A DNA stretch of 60,608 bases from Anaeromyxobacter terrae (GTDB lineage Bacteria; Myxococcota; Myxococcia; Myxococcales; Anaeromyxobacteraceae), in the NCBI RefSeq assembly GCF_022690685.1, contig NZ_JALCYY010000032.1, positions 1-60,608 on the forward strand, in the 5' to 3' direction. Shown piece by piece: positions 8,451-16,281 of this stretch. The first letter of the stretch is position 1. Each line of letters starts with the position of its first letter. The notes beneath the pieces are model-generated. The model did not search any database. It was not told the DNA's origin and saw only the letters and a program-made list of their open reading frames with translations. A program made the position numbers and the translations under genes.

Positions 8451-8768
8451 GAAGGTGCCTTCTCTCCGCCGCGAGACGAGGCGCAGTCGGGTCCGGGCGG
8501 GAGGACCCCGTCGCGGCGCGCGCCCGCGTCCCCGCGGGCGCGCCGGCCGCGAGCGGCTGCGCGAGGCGCCTGCCTGGAGCGGGCGCATTCCGCCCTACGG
8601 TGCGCAGCGCGCCGCGCGGCGGCGCGTGCCCGTTGGAAGGGTTTCGCCGCGGGGCCGGTGAACCGTCGAGGCGTCGGGCGCCGTCCTCCACCGGGCGCTC
8701 GCCCGTCCGGCGTCCGCCGCGACGCCTGCTCGATCGTCTGCAGGGCGAGCGCGGCGGCCGCGTTCGCC
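8451..8768. other. Gene-free region upstream of the flippase
   Basis: About 320 bases between the esterase-like gene and the flippase start, both on the minus strand. Open frames here have Arg/Pro-rich low-complexity translations and no ribosome-binding site. It contains a GC-only palindromic run near 8610-8635. No promoter of good quality was found, though the flippase promoter must lie here. Confidence 0.5.
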
Positions 8769-9845
8769 TCACGGTCCGACCGACGCCCAGGCCGGATCGT
8801 CCTCCACCTCCTGGCGGAGCCACTCGAGGAGCGGGACGCCGCCGGCCGTGAACGCGGCGGGGTCGCCCACCAGCGTGTGGGTCGCGCCGGGCACGAGGAA
8901 CGTGCGCCCGTTCGGGAGCGGCGCGATGACCTCCGTCGCGAGCCGGCGGATCGCCGCCTCGAACGTCGCCGGCTCGAGGAAGGCGAAGGTCCGGATGACC
9001 GAGTCGCGGGTCGAGGAGAGGAGCGCGAGCCGATCCTGCGGATACCTCCCCGCGAGCGCCGGGAACACCTGCGACAGGTCCTCCGCGCAGCGGGTGCCGC
9101 AGAGCGGGAGGAGCACCTCGTCGAGCCGCCAGGAGAGGAACCACGCGGCGCGCACCGCCGGCGAGAAGTCGTTTCCCACGAGCGGCGGGCCGGAGTCGTC
9201 CACGAGGTCGCCGCGCGCCGCAGGCCAGCGCTTGCGGAACGCGTCGAAGGCGAGGAGCGCGCCGAAGCCGCCCGCCGATGCGCCGCTCACCACCACCTTC
9301 GGCGGCGCCCCCAGGTTCGCGTCGAGCCAGTCGATGGCGCGCGCGACGTTGACGCGGCCCTCGTGGTGCCAGCGGCGCGGCGAGCCCGGGTAGCGCTGGA
9401 TCGCGTTCCCGGCGTGCACGTCGCCCGTGCAGTACGGCACGAAGACGAGCGTGTAGCGGGCGAACGGGTTCTCCGGCGCCGAGCGATCGAGGATCGTCCC
9501 CGGCACGTCCGCCACGCGGGCCGCGAACTCCGCGGCCGCGAAGGGGCCGGGCTTCGCGAGCCCGAGCGTGAAGCAGGTGAGCGTGTCCCAGCACGCACCG
9601 CCACCGTCCAGGAAGACGAGCAGCTGCTCGCCGTCGCCGGGGTTCACCGCGATCCCCGTCTGCGAGCCGTCGCTGCAGGACGTGCCCGGGAGATCGATCC
9701 AGGTCCAGGTGTTGCGGGGGAGCCCCGCCTTTCCGCCCGCAGCGCCGTCGCCGCCGCCGCCGCCGCCGCACGCGGCGAGGACGGCGAGCGCAGCGGCGAG
9801 GGTCACCGCGAGGAGACCGCGCCGCCGCCGTCCGGGTCGCCACAT
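8769..9845 (-). CDS. Pectinacetylesterase/NOTUM-family lipoprotein
   Basis: A 358-residue exported lipoprotein: Arg-rich n-region, hydrophobic core and lipobox LAAC with Cys26, then a Gly-rich linker. The alpha/beta-hydrolase catalytic apparatus is visible as an oxyanion motif FLDGGGAC (79-86), the nucleophile GASAGGFG (Ser190), Asp in VDDSGP (about 216) and His in PGATHT. Family members deacetylate polysaccharides or other O-acyl groups; the substrate here is unknown. Several Cys pairs (57, 85, 91, 139) may form periplasmic disulfides. Neighbouring flippase and membrane glycosyltransferase genes make a role in surface glycan processing reasonable. Confidence 0.82.
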   Translation of the reverse strand: MWRPGRRRRGLLAVTLAAALAVLAACGGGGGGDGAAGGKAGLPRNTWTWIDLPGTSCSDGSQTGIAVNPGDGEQLLVFLDGGGACWDTLTCFTLGLAKPGPFAAAEFAARVADVPGTILDRSAPENPFARYTLVFVPYCTGDVHAGNAIQRYPGSPRRWHHEGRVNVARAIDWLDANLGAPPKVVVSGASAGGFGALLAFDAFRKRWPAARGDLVDDSGPPLVGNDFSPAVRAAWFLSWRLDEVLLPLCGTRCAEDLSQVFPALAGRYPQDRLALLSSTRDSVIRTFAFLEPATFEAAIRRLATEVIAPLPNGRTFLVPGATHTLVGDPAAFTAGGVPLLEWLRQEVEDDPAWASVGP

Positions 9846-9949
9846 GACGACCTACGGTGGGCGCGCGCCACGCCGGGCGCAACGCGCCGCGGCGCGCAGG
9901 CGCTCGAGGGGCCCCGCCGCGGACCCCTCGACGCAAGCGCCCGCGGCCG

Positions 9950-10936
9950 TCAGAACTTCAGCACGAGCTTGCCGAAGCTCTCGTTGCGCTCCATCCGCTC
10001 GTGCGCCTCGCGGGCGCGCTCCGCCGGGAGCACCGCGTCCACGACCGGCCTCACCGCGCCCGAGGCGACGAGCGGTAGGACGTCGCGGGCGAACGCCTGG
10101 GTCGCGGCGATCTTCTCCTCGAGCGGGCGCGGCCGGAGCACCGTGCCGACGAACGCGCCGCGCGTGCGCATGAGGAGCCCCAGGTCGAGCTGCGCCTTCG
10201 GCCCGCCCATCGTGCCGATGACGACCACGCGGCCGCCGGAGGCGAGCGCGGCGAGGTTCTCCGCCGCGTACGGCGCGCCGACGAAGTCGAGCACGAGCGG
10301 GCAGCCGCGCTTCCCGGTGAGGCGCCGCACCTCGTCGGCGAAGCGGGGCTCGTCCTTCGCGACGAGGAGGCCGTGGTCGAGCCCGAGCGCGCGCGCCCGC
10401 TCGAGCTTGTCGGCGGTGCGCGAGGTGCCGATGACCGTCGCGCCGGCCGCCTTCGCGATCTGCAGCGCGGCGGTGGCGACGCCCGAGCCGACGGCGTGGA
10501 CGAGCACCGGCCACCCCGGCCGGAGCCCGCCGAGCGTGAAGAGCGCGTCGTGCGAGGTGACGCACGCCTCCGGGATCGCGGCCGCGTCCTCGAAGGAGAG
10601 CGCGTCCGGGATCCGCACGAGCATCCGCTCGTGCGCGACGGCGAGCTCGGCCTGACCCTCGCCCGAGGCGATCGCCATCACGCGGTCGCCGGGCTTCCAG
10701 GCAGTGACGCCCGCGCCGACCGCGGCGACCTCGCCGGCGAGCTCGAGGCCGGGGATGTCCTCGCGCGTGCCGGGCGGGGGCGGGTAGAGGCCGCGGCGCT
10801 GGAGGAGATCGGCGCGGTTCAGCGCGGCGGCGCGCACGCGCACGAGCACCTCGCCTCGCGCCGGCGCCGGGTCGGTGGTGTCGCCGAAGCGCACGATCTC
10901 GGGACCGCCCTTGCCATCGAACAGGACCGCCTTCAT
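9950..10936 (-). CDS. NAD(P)H quinone oxidoreductase, PIG3 family (zinc-independent MDR)
   Basis: A 328-residue medium-chain reductase that transfers hydride from NADPH to quinones or related carbonyl compounds. The N-terminal GroES-like domain has ALNRADLLQRRGLYPPPPG, the PIG3/TP53I3 signature. The Rossmann domain shows VHAVGSGVATAALQIAKAAG, the nucleotide-binding loop. The structural-zinc cysteine cluster of alcohol dehydrogenases is absent, as expected for quinone reductases. The ATG at 10936 overlaps the stop of the preceding small gene by 4 bases, so translation is coupled. Confidence 0.92.
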   Translation of the reverse strand: MKAVLFDGKGGPEIVRFGDTTDPAPARGEVLVRVRAAALNRADLLQRRGLYPPPPGTREDIPGLELAGEVAAVGAGVTAWKPGDRVMAIASGEGQAELAVAHERMLVRIPDALSFEDAAAIPEACVTSHDALFTLGGLRPGWPVLVHAVGSGVATAALQIAKAAGATVIGTSRTADKLERARALGLDHGLLVAKDEPRFADEVRRLTGKRGCPLVLDFVGAPYAAENLAALASGGRVVVIGTMGGPKAQLDLGLLMRTRGAFVGTVLRPRPLEEKIAATQAFARDVLPLVASGAVRPVVDAVLPAERAREAHERMERNESFGKLVLKF

Positions 10937-11364
10937 GGAATCCTCCTCATGCCGGGCGCGCCGAAGTGGCCGCTGGGTGCGCCGAAAGGTGCCTCGAAGG
11001 TCGCGCCGTCCGCGTCGCGCGCCACGACGGCGCGCCCCGGCTCGACGTGCGCGAGAGGATACCGATCGGCGCGCGGGACGGCGACCCGGTCGTCGTCCGG
11101 TGGGCAGGCCGGGGCGGGGTCGAGGCCGGCGAGCGCGTCGGGCGGGTCCACCGCGACCGCGAGGAAGTACCCGTTGTACGTGCCGTCCCACCACATCGAG
11201 AGCTCGGCCTCGCCGGTGGCCGCGCGGGCGGCGAGCTCGAGGAGCGCCGCCCGGAAGGCCCGGAACGGCGCCGTATCCGTGCGCGGGTCGACCCCCTCCC
11301 CGGAGGAGCCGGCGTAGCGCGCGCGGAGGTCCTCGAGGGCGAAGCGGAGGATGCGGGTCGGCAC
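10933..11364 (-). CDS. Conserved-looking hypothetical protein, coupled to the quinone reductase
   Basis: 143 residues from a GTG at 11364; not recognised. It has an N-terminal helix (ILRFALEDLRARYAG), a Trp-containing segment SMWWDGTYNGYFLAVAV that looks like a beta-hairpin core, and a Pro/Gly-rich C-terminus. There is no signal peptide. The stop overlaps the ATG of the oxidoreductase (ATGA), indicating one operon, but this does not reveal its job. Confidence 0.6.
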   Translation of the reverse strand: MPTRILRFALEDLRARYAGSSGEGVDPRTDTAPFRAFRAALLELAARAATGEAELSMWWDGTYNGYFLAVAVDPPDALAGLDPAPACPPDDDRVAVPRADRYPLAHVEPGRAVVARDADGATFEAPFGAPSGHFGAPGMRRIP

Positions 11365-11472
11365 GCGGCGAGGATGCCGCGCGGCGGGACCCTGCGCAGC
11401 GAATTCGTGCCGTGGGGTCGCGGCGGGATCGGCGCCGCGGTCGCGGGTCGGGGGCGCGCTCGGGCGCTCCGC

Positions 11473-12288
11473 TCACCTCAGCGCGCCGTCGACCCCCACC
11501 ACCACGTCCCGCAGCGGAAGGGCCTTCCCGGACGCCGCCACGGCGTGGCGCGCCGCCATCGCGATGCCGCCGCAGCACGGCACCTCCATCCGCGCGACGG
11601 TGACGCTGCGGACGTCGGAGCGGGTGAGGATGTCGGTGAGCTTCTCGGCGTAGAAGCTGTTGTCGTCGAGCTTCGGGCAGCCGACGACGAGGGCCCGGCC
11701 GGCGAGGAGCTCGTCGTGGAAGCCGGCGTAGGCGAACGGCACGCAGTCGGCGGCGACGAGCAGGTCCGCGCCCTGGAAGTACGGGGCGGTCACCGGCACG
11801 AGGTGGAGCTGCACCGGCCACTGGCCGAGCCGGCTCTGGGCCGGGCCCGCGCCGAAGCCGGCGCGCGCGGGTACGGCCACGGGGCGGGGCGAGAGCGTGC
11901 GCGGACGCGATCCGGGGCAGCCGCCGCCTGCGGCGGGTCCGGGATCCGAGACGATCGACAGGCGCGGCCTCGCGGGCGCGGGAGGCGCGATCGCGGCGGG
12001 CTGCGCCGGGCGAGCCGGGGCGTGCGCGTGCGCGTGATCCGGCGCGCCGGTCTTCTCGAGGTGCGTCTTCACCGCCGCCTCGTCGAACGCCGCTGCCTCG
12101 CGCTCGATGACGGTGATGGCGCCCTGCGGGCACTCGCCGAGGCACGCGCCCAGCCCGTCGCAGAGGACGTCGGCCGAGAGCCGCGCCTTCCCGTTCACGA
12201 GCGCGATGGCCCCCTCGGCGCAGGACGGGATGCACTGGCCGCAGCCGTCGCAGCGCGCCTCGTCGATCTGCACGATCTTCCGGATCAT
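11473..12288 (-). CDS. Ferredoxin-domain Fe-S protein with Cys-rich C-terminal domain
   Basis: 271 residues from ATG 12288. The N-terminal domain is a 2-cluster ferredoxin: CDGCGQCIPSC gives a full CxxCxxCxxxC set, while the second site is CDGLGACLGECP, where Leu replaces the second Cys, so that cluster may be 3Fe-4S or incompletely ligated. A Pro/Ala/His linker follows, then a C-terminal domain with AADCVPFAYAG, VVGCPKLDD and MEVPCCGGI, five more cysteines. Related proteins occur in anaerobic bacteria without a settled role; an electron carrier is the likely function. It is divergent from the J-domain gene across 169 bases. Confidence 0.8.
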   Translation of the reverse strand: MIRKIVQIDEARCDGCGQCIPSCAEGAIALVNGKARLSADVLCDGLGACLGECPQGAITVIEREAAAFDEAAVKTHLEKTGAPDHAHAHAPARPAQPAAIAPPAPARPRLSIVSDPGPAAGGGCPGSRPRTLSPRPVAVPARAGFGAGPAQSRLGQWPVQLHLVPVTAPYFQGADLLVAADCVPFAYAGFHDELLAGRALVVGCPKLDDNSFYAEKLTDILTRSDVRSVTVARMEVPCCGGIAMAARHAVAASGKALPLRDVVVGVDGALR

Positions 12289-12457
12289 GCGGTCGCTTAT
12301 CCCATGTCGTGCGCTCGTCCGGTAGTCAGCGGACGCTTCGAGGCGGCGCCGCCCGCGCACGTCCTGCGCGCGTTCCAGGCCGAGCGGGCGCTCGCCCGGC
12401 CGGCCGAAAACTGGCCGGCGGCTCGGGCGAGGGCTACGCATCGAGCGGGCGATATCG

Positions 12458-13288
12458 GTGACCACGGCGACGGCGGAGATCACGGTCGAGGCGCTCGCGC
12501 ACGCGGGGCGCGTGCTGTTCGGCCCGTCGTTCGCGCCCCACGCGAGCGCCTGGCGCGGCGCGCTGCGCGAGGCGTACCGGCGCCGCGCGCTCGAGACTCA
12601 TCCGGACCGGGCGCGCGCGCTCGGCCGTCCCGAGGCGGAGCTCCTGCGCGAGTTCCGCGCGGTGGCGGAGGCCTACCGTGTGCTGTCCGAGGCGGCCCGG
12701 GCGCCGGCTGTCCCGGTCCCTCCCCCTCGCGCCGCTGCCGCCCGCCCGCCGGGACCCGCGGCGGCGCCCCGCTCCTCGCCGCCTCGGCCCTCGCCCGACG
12801 TCCCCCCGCCGTCGCGCGCGGCGCCGTCTCGCCGAGCACCCCGGGCGGCAGTTCCCGCTCCCGCTGCGGGTCCGCGCTCCGCGTACGCCGCGCGCGAGCC
12901 GCTCCCGCGCCGCCGCCTGCGGCTCGGCGAGCTCCTCTACTACTCGGGCCGCGTCCCCTGGTCCGCGTTCGTCGAGGCCGTGGTCTGGCAGCGCGCGCAG
13001 CGTCCCGCGCTCGGCCGGATCGCGGTCGAGCTCGGCTTCCTCGACTCCGCCACGGTCGCCGCCGTGCTCGCGCGCCGCCGCGCGGAGGGCGCGACGGGCG
13101 AGCGATTCGGCGAGTACGCCTTGCGCACGGGCTACCTCACGCGCCTCCAGCTCCTCACGGCGGTGGGTCGGCAGGGGCGCATGCAGCGCCGGATCGGCGA
13201 GTACTTCCTGGAGCGCGGCTGGCTGGACGCCCGCGCGCTCGAGGCGGCGTGCGGGGAGCTCGCGGGGCACAACGCGCGGTACCCGTAG
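12458..13288 (+). CDS. J-domain protein with two tandem MshEN-like modules
   Basis: 276 residues from GTG 12458. Residues 10-80 form a J domain with the Hsp70-activating HPD at 48-50 (ALETHPDRARALG). Residues 81-150 are a Pro/Ala/Arg linker. Residues 155-268 contain four 24-residue units of the form R-x-G-x-x-x-x-x-x-G, at 155-178, 184-207, 216-239 and 245-268; within each pair the spacer is exactly 5 residues. That 24-5-24 layout is the c-di-GMP-binding arrangement of MshEN domains. Units 1 and 3 keep both the leading Arg and the closing Gln; units 2 and 4 lack the closing Gln. No signal peptide, so it is cytoplasmic. Ligand binding is inferred. Confidence 0.75.
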   Translation: MTTATAEITVEALAHAGRVLFGPSFAPHASAWRGALREAYRRRALETHPDRARALGRPEAELLREFRAVAEAYRVLSEAARAPAVPVPPPRAAAARPPGPAAAPRSSPPRPSPDVPPPSRAAPSRRAPRAAVPAPAAGPRSAYAAREPLPRRRLRLGELLYYSGRVPWSAFVEAVVWQRAQRPALGRIAVELGFLDSATVAAVLARRRAEGATGERFGEYALRTGYLTRLQLLTAVGRQGRMQRRIGEYFLERGWLDARALEAACGELAGHNARYP

Positions 13289-13356
13289 CCCGGGCGCCGG
13301 GTGCCGGGGCGAGGCCGGGATCGCGCTCGGCGCTCCGTCCTGCTCGGGCGCCGCCG

Positions 13357-13971
13357 TCACCCGCGGCGCCACACGACGAGGAGATCGCCCTCCTCCGGCA
13401 TGGCCACCACCTCGGCGAGCGCGAGGACGTGCGGCGCGGCGAGCTCCTCGAGCGTCTCGAGCTCGCGCACGCCGAGCGCCGGGTCGTGCGCGCGGAGCTG
13501 CACGTCGAGCCGCGCCAGCCGGCCGGCGAGCGGCTCCCCGCGCCGCCGGAACGGGCCGTACACCGCGAGCGGCCCGCCCGGTGGCAGGACGCGCGCCGCG
13601 CCGCGAACGAGCGCCTCTGCGCAGTCCGGCGGGGCGACGTGCAGCACGTTCACGCAGAGCACCGCGTCGGCGGCCCGCGCTTGCCAGAGCGGGAGCCTGA
13701 CGTCGAGGTTGAGCGGCCCGAGGAGGTTCGCGAGGCCCGCCTCCGCCGACCAGGCGCGGATGCTGGCGCGCGCCTCGAGGTCCGGATCGGATGGCTGCCA
13801 CTCGAGGGAGGGGAACGCCCGAGCCAGGTACACCGCGTGCTCGCCCGTGCCGCTGCCGAGCTCGAGCACCAGGCCGCGCGGCGGCAGGACACGCCGGAGC
13901 GCCGAGGCGATCGCCTCGCGGTTTCGCAGCGCGGCGGCGGCGGTCCGCTTCACCGGCGCATGATGGCCCAC
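13357..13971 (-). CDS. SAM-dependent methyltransferase-like protein, DUF938 family
   Basis: 204 residues from GTG 13971 (GTG 13953 is also possible). The class I Rossmann motif I is LVLELGSGTGEHAVYLA, followed by acidic DPD after strand 2 and DAVLCVNVLHVAPP at motif IV. RNREAIASALRRVLP before motif I and the late GPFRR and LEELAAPHVL segments match DUF938 proteins, whose substrate is unknown. It is convergent with the J-domain gene, 68 bases apart. Confidence 0.85.
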   Translation of the reverse strand: MGHHAPVKRTAAAALRNREAIASALRRVLPPRGLVLELGSGTGEHAVYLARAFPSLEWQPSDPDLEARASIRAWSAEAGLANLLGPLNLDVRLPLWQARAADAVLCVNVLHVAPPDCAEALVRGAARVLPPGGPLAVYGPFRRRGEPLAGRLARLDVQLRAHDPALGVRELETLEELAAPHVLALAEVVAMPEEGDLLVVWRRG

Positions 13972-14075
13972 GCGGGCCGCGCGCGCGAGCCTCGCCGCGG
14001 GCCGCGCGGGGCTCCCCGGGGCGTCGCTCGCGCGGGGAACCGGGAAGCGCTAGAAGGGCGGCAGGAGGGGATGAA

Positions 14076-15251
14076 TTGAGAACGACTCGCCGCCGGGCGC
14101 CCGGACGCGCCACGCTCCTCCTCGGTCTCGCGGCGGCGCTCGCGCTCGGCGCCTGCGCCGGCCGGCGCGGCGGCGCGGCGCCCGCTCCTCCCCGCCAGCG
14201 CTTCGAGGTGCCGGGCCACGGCGAGCTCGAGATCGCGGTGCCCGCCGGCTGGAGGGCGAGCTCGGCGGAGGGCGAGGAGCCCATGCCGCTCACCGTCCGG
14301 CTCGAGCCGCGCGACGCGAAGGCCGGCGGCGGGTTCATGGTGCTGCTCACGCCCTTCTGGAACCCCGCGTCGCCCTCCGGGGAGGCCCCGGCGAGCTCCG
14401 ACGCGACCGGCGGCGACGCGCAGGGAGACACCGCCCAGCTGCTCGCGGAGCTCGCCCGGCGCAAGGCGCTCGCGACGAGCGTCGAGCAGGAGATCGCGCT
14501 GCACGAGCTGCGCGGCGAGCGGGGGGTGCACGGCTACTGGTTCGCGGCGACCGACAAGGCGCTCGCCGCCCGGAAGCCCGCGGAGGGCGAGTGGCGCCAC
14601 CTCCTGCAGGGCGCCGCCGCGGTCGGCGACATGATCCTCGCCTTCACCCTGCTCGACAACGCCTCCGGCCCGCAGCGCGAGGCGGTGCTCGACGTCGTCC
14701 GCGGGGCCCGGCACGTCCCGCCGGCCGCCGGCGGGACCGCCGCCGCCCCGAAGGACGGCGCGATGCGCTTCACGCCCGATCCGGACGCCGAGACCGAGCC
14801 GCTCTCGGTCGCCTACCCGGGCCGCGCGTTCACGGTCCTCGTGGACCTCCCCGGCTTCGAGATGTTCCAGCCGCGGCCCGCCGAGGACGGCGAGGGCGTG
14901 CTCGTGCTCGGGCGGCACCCGGGGAACGGCCTCGTCGCGTCGGTGACCCTCCGCGACGCGCACGGGGCCGCCGACGCCCGGGCCTGCCGCGAGCGCATCC
15001 TCGAGCGGATCCGCAAGAGCGCGCCCGACATGAAGGAGCTCCAGCTCTCCGACGCAAACGGGGGCGCGCGCGCCGCCTACGTGCTCGACGAGCTGCGCGG
15101 GCGGACGATCCGCCAGGAGCACGAGCACCTCTTCCTGTGGCGGGAGGGCGTGTGCGTGAACGTGCAGGTCTCGAAGGCGGATCCGGAGCCGCAGGACGCC
15201 GGCCGCATCGACGCGATCCTCGCCTCGGTCCGGTTCGGGGCTAGCCTGTAG
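14076..15251 (+). CDS. Lipoprotein of unknown function with a duplicated fold
   Basis: 391 residues. The TTG at 14076 is chosen because AGGAGGGG stands about 6 bases upstream and the ATG at 14071 is followed at once by a stop in its own frame. The signal sequence ends in a lipobox (ALGAC). Two halves look alike: each opens with a segment like FEVPGHGELEIAVPAGW or FTVLVDLPGFEMFQP and ends with a strand-helix pair such as EAVLDVVRGARHV or IDAILASVRFG, so an internal duplication is likely. No enzyme motif was found. It is 4 bases before the thioesterase gene, so they are probably one transcript. Confidence 0.72.
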   Translation: MRTTRRRAPGRATLLLGLAAALALGACAGRRGGAAPAPPRQRFEVPGHGELEIAVPAGWRASSAEGEEPMPLTVRLEPRDAKAGGGFMVLLTPFWNPASPSGEAPASSDATGGDAQGDTAQLLAELARRKALATSVEQEIALHELRGERGVHGYWFAATDKALAARKPAEGEWRHLLQGAAAVGDMILAFTLLDNASGPQREAVLDVVRGARHVPPAAGGTAAAPKDGAMRFTPDPDAETEPLSVAYPGRAFTVLVDLPGFEMFQPRPAEDGEGVLVLGRHPGNGLVASVTLRDAHGAADARACRERILERIRKSAPDMKELQLSDANGGARAAYVLDELRGRTIRQEHEHLFLWREGVCVNVQVSKADPEPQDAGRIDAILASVRFGASL

Positions 15252-15255
15252 CGCC

Positions 15256-16023
15256 ATGGAGACCCACCGCCAGAAGTTCGGCGTCCACACCTACGAGGTG
15301 GACGCGTTCGGGACGATCGCGATCCCCGCGCTCTCCGGCTACCTGCAGGAGGTCGCCGGACAGCACGCGGCGTCGCTCGGGGTCGGCCTCGACGTGCTCA
15401 TGCCCCGCGGGCTCACCTGGGTGCTCGCGCGCCAGCGCATCGAGAACCCGGTCCCCATCGTCCTCGGCGACCGCCTCGAGGTCGAGACCTGGCCGGCGGG
15501 CATCGACCGGCTCGCCGCGCTGCGCGACTTCGTCGTGCGCCGCGCGGACGGGACGGAGGTGGCGCGCGCGACCACCCAGTGGTTCGTGATCGACCTCGCG
15601 ACGCGGCGGCCGGTGCGGCCCGCCGACGTGCTCGACGCGCGCTTTCCGCGCGAGCCGTCGCCGCCGGTGCTCGCCCTCGAGCCCGGCAAGTTCCCCGAGC
15701 TCCGCGCGTGGGAGCATCAGAAGCGCTTCCACGTGCGCTACGGCGACATCGACGTGAACATGCACGTGACGAACACGAGCTATCCGACCTGGGCGCAGGA
15801 GGTCGTGCCGCGAGAGGTGTTCAGCGGCCGGCGCCTCGCCGCCGTCGAGGTGCAGTTCCTCGCCGAGGCCCGCTACGGCAGCGCGATCCTCTCGCGCCTC
15901 GCGCCCGCGGCGCAGGAAGGCGCGTACGCCCACGCGATCGTGCGCGAGGAGGACGAGAAGGAGCTCGCGCGCCTGGTCACGCGCTGGGTGCCCCGCGCGG
16001 AAACGGTGCTCCCGGGTGCATGA
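15256..16023 (+). CDS. Acyl-ACP thioesterase (FatA/FatB-like, double hotdog)
   Basis: 255 residues with two hotdog domains (about 1-135 and 150-255). It would hydrolyse acyl-ACP to free fatty acid, or act on acyl-CoA. The second hotdog carries VRYGDIDVNMHVTNTSYPTW, including the Asn-His pair used by acyl-ACP thioesterases; the first starts FGVHTYEVDAFGTIAIPAL. Cytoplasmic. A 3'-end repeat begins 4 bases after the stop codon. Substrate chain length cannot be read from sequence. Confidence 0.85.
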   Translation: METHRQKFGVHTYEVDAFGTIAIPALSGYLQEVAGQHAASLGVGLDVLMPRGLTWVLARQRIENPVPIVLGDRLEVETWPAGIDRLAALRDFVVRRADGTEVARATTQWFVIDLATRRPVRPADVLDARFPREPSPPVLALEPGKFPELRAWEHQKRFHVRYGDIDVNMHVTNTSYPTWAQEVVPREVFSGRRLAAVEVQFLAEARYGSAILSRLAPAAQEGAYAHAIVREEDEKELARLVTRWVPRAETVLPGA

Positions 16024-16027
16024 TCGA

Positions 16028-16078
16028 ACGGGGGCTGCGCCCCCGCCCCGCCGAGCAGAGCTCGTCGGGGCCCCACCC
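16028..16078 (+). repeat. GC-rich palindromic 3'-end repeat, copy 2 (centre-swapped)
   Basis: Shares ACGGGGGCTGCGCCCCC, the following CGCCCCGCCGA and the distal TCGGGGCCCCACCC with the 65-bp copies, but the middle palindrome is replaced by the shorter GCAGAGCTCG. It lies in sense orientation just after the thioesterase stop. Confidence 0.75.
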
Positions 16079-16281
16079 TACGCGGGGCCCGGGCGCGCTT
16101 CGCCCCTCGCATGGCTCGGGGCTCACGCGCCGTCCCGCGGGCGCGGCTTCGCCGCGCTGTTTCCGAATCCCGCACTCTCGTTTAGATCCTCGCCTCTGCC
16201 GGAGGCGCGAGCCGCCGCTCGCGCGCAGCCCGGGTTGCGGGGCGGCTTTCTGGTAGAACGCCTCTCCGAAGGAAGGAAGCC

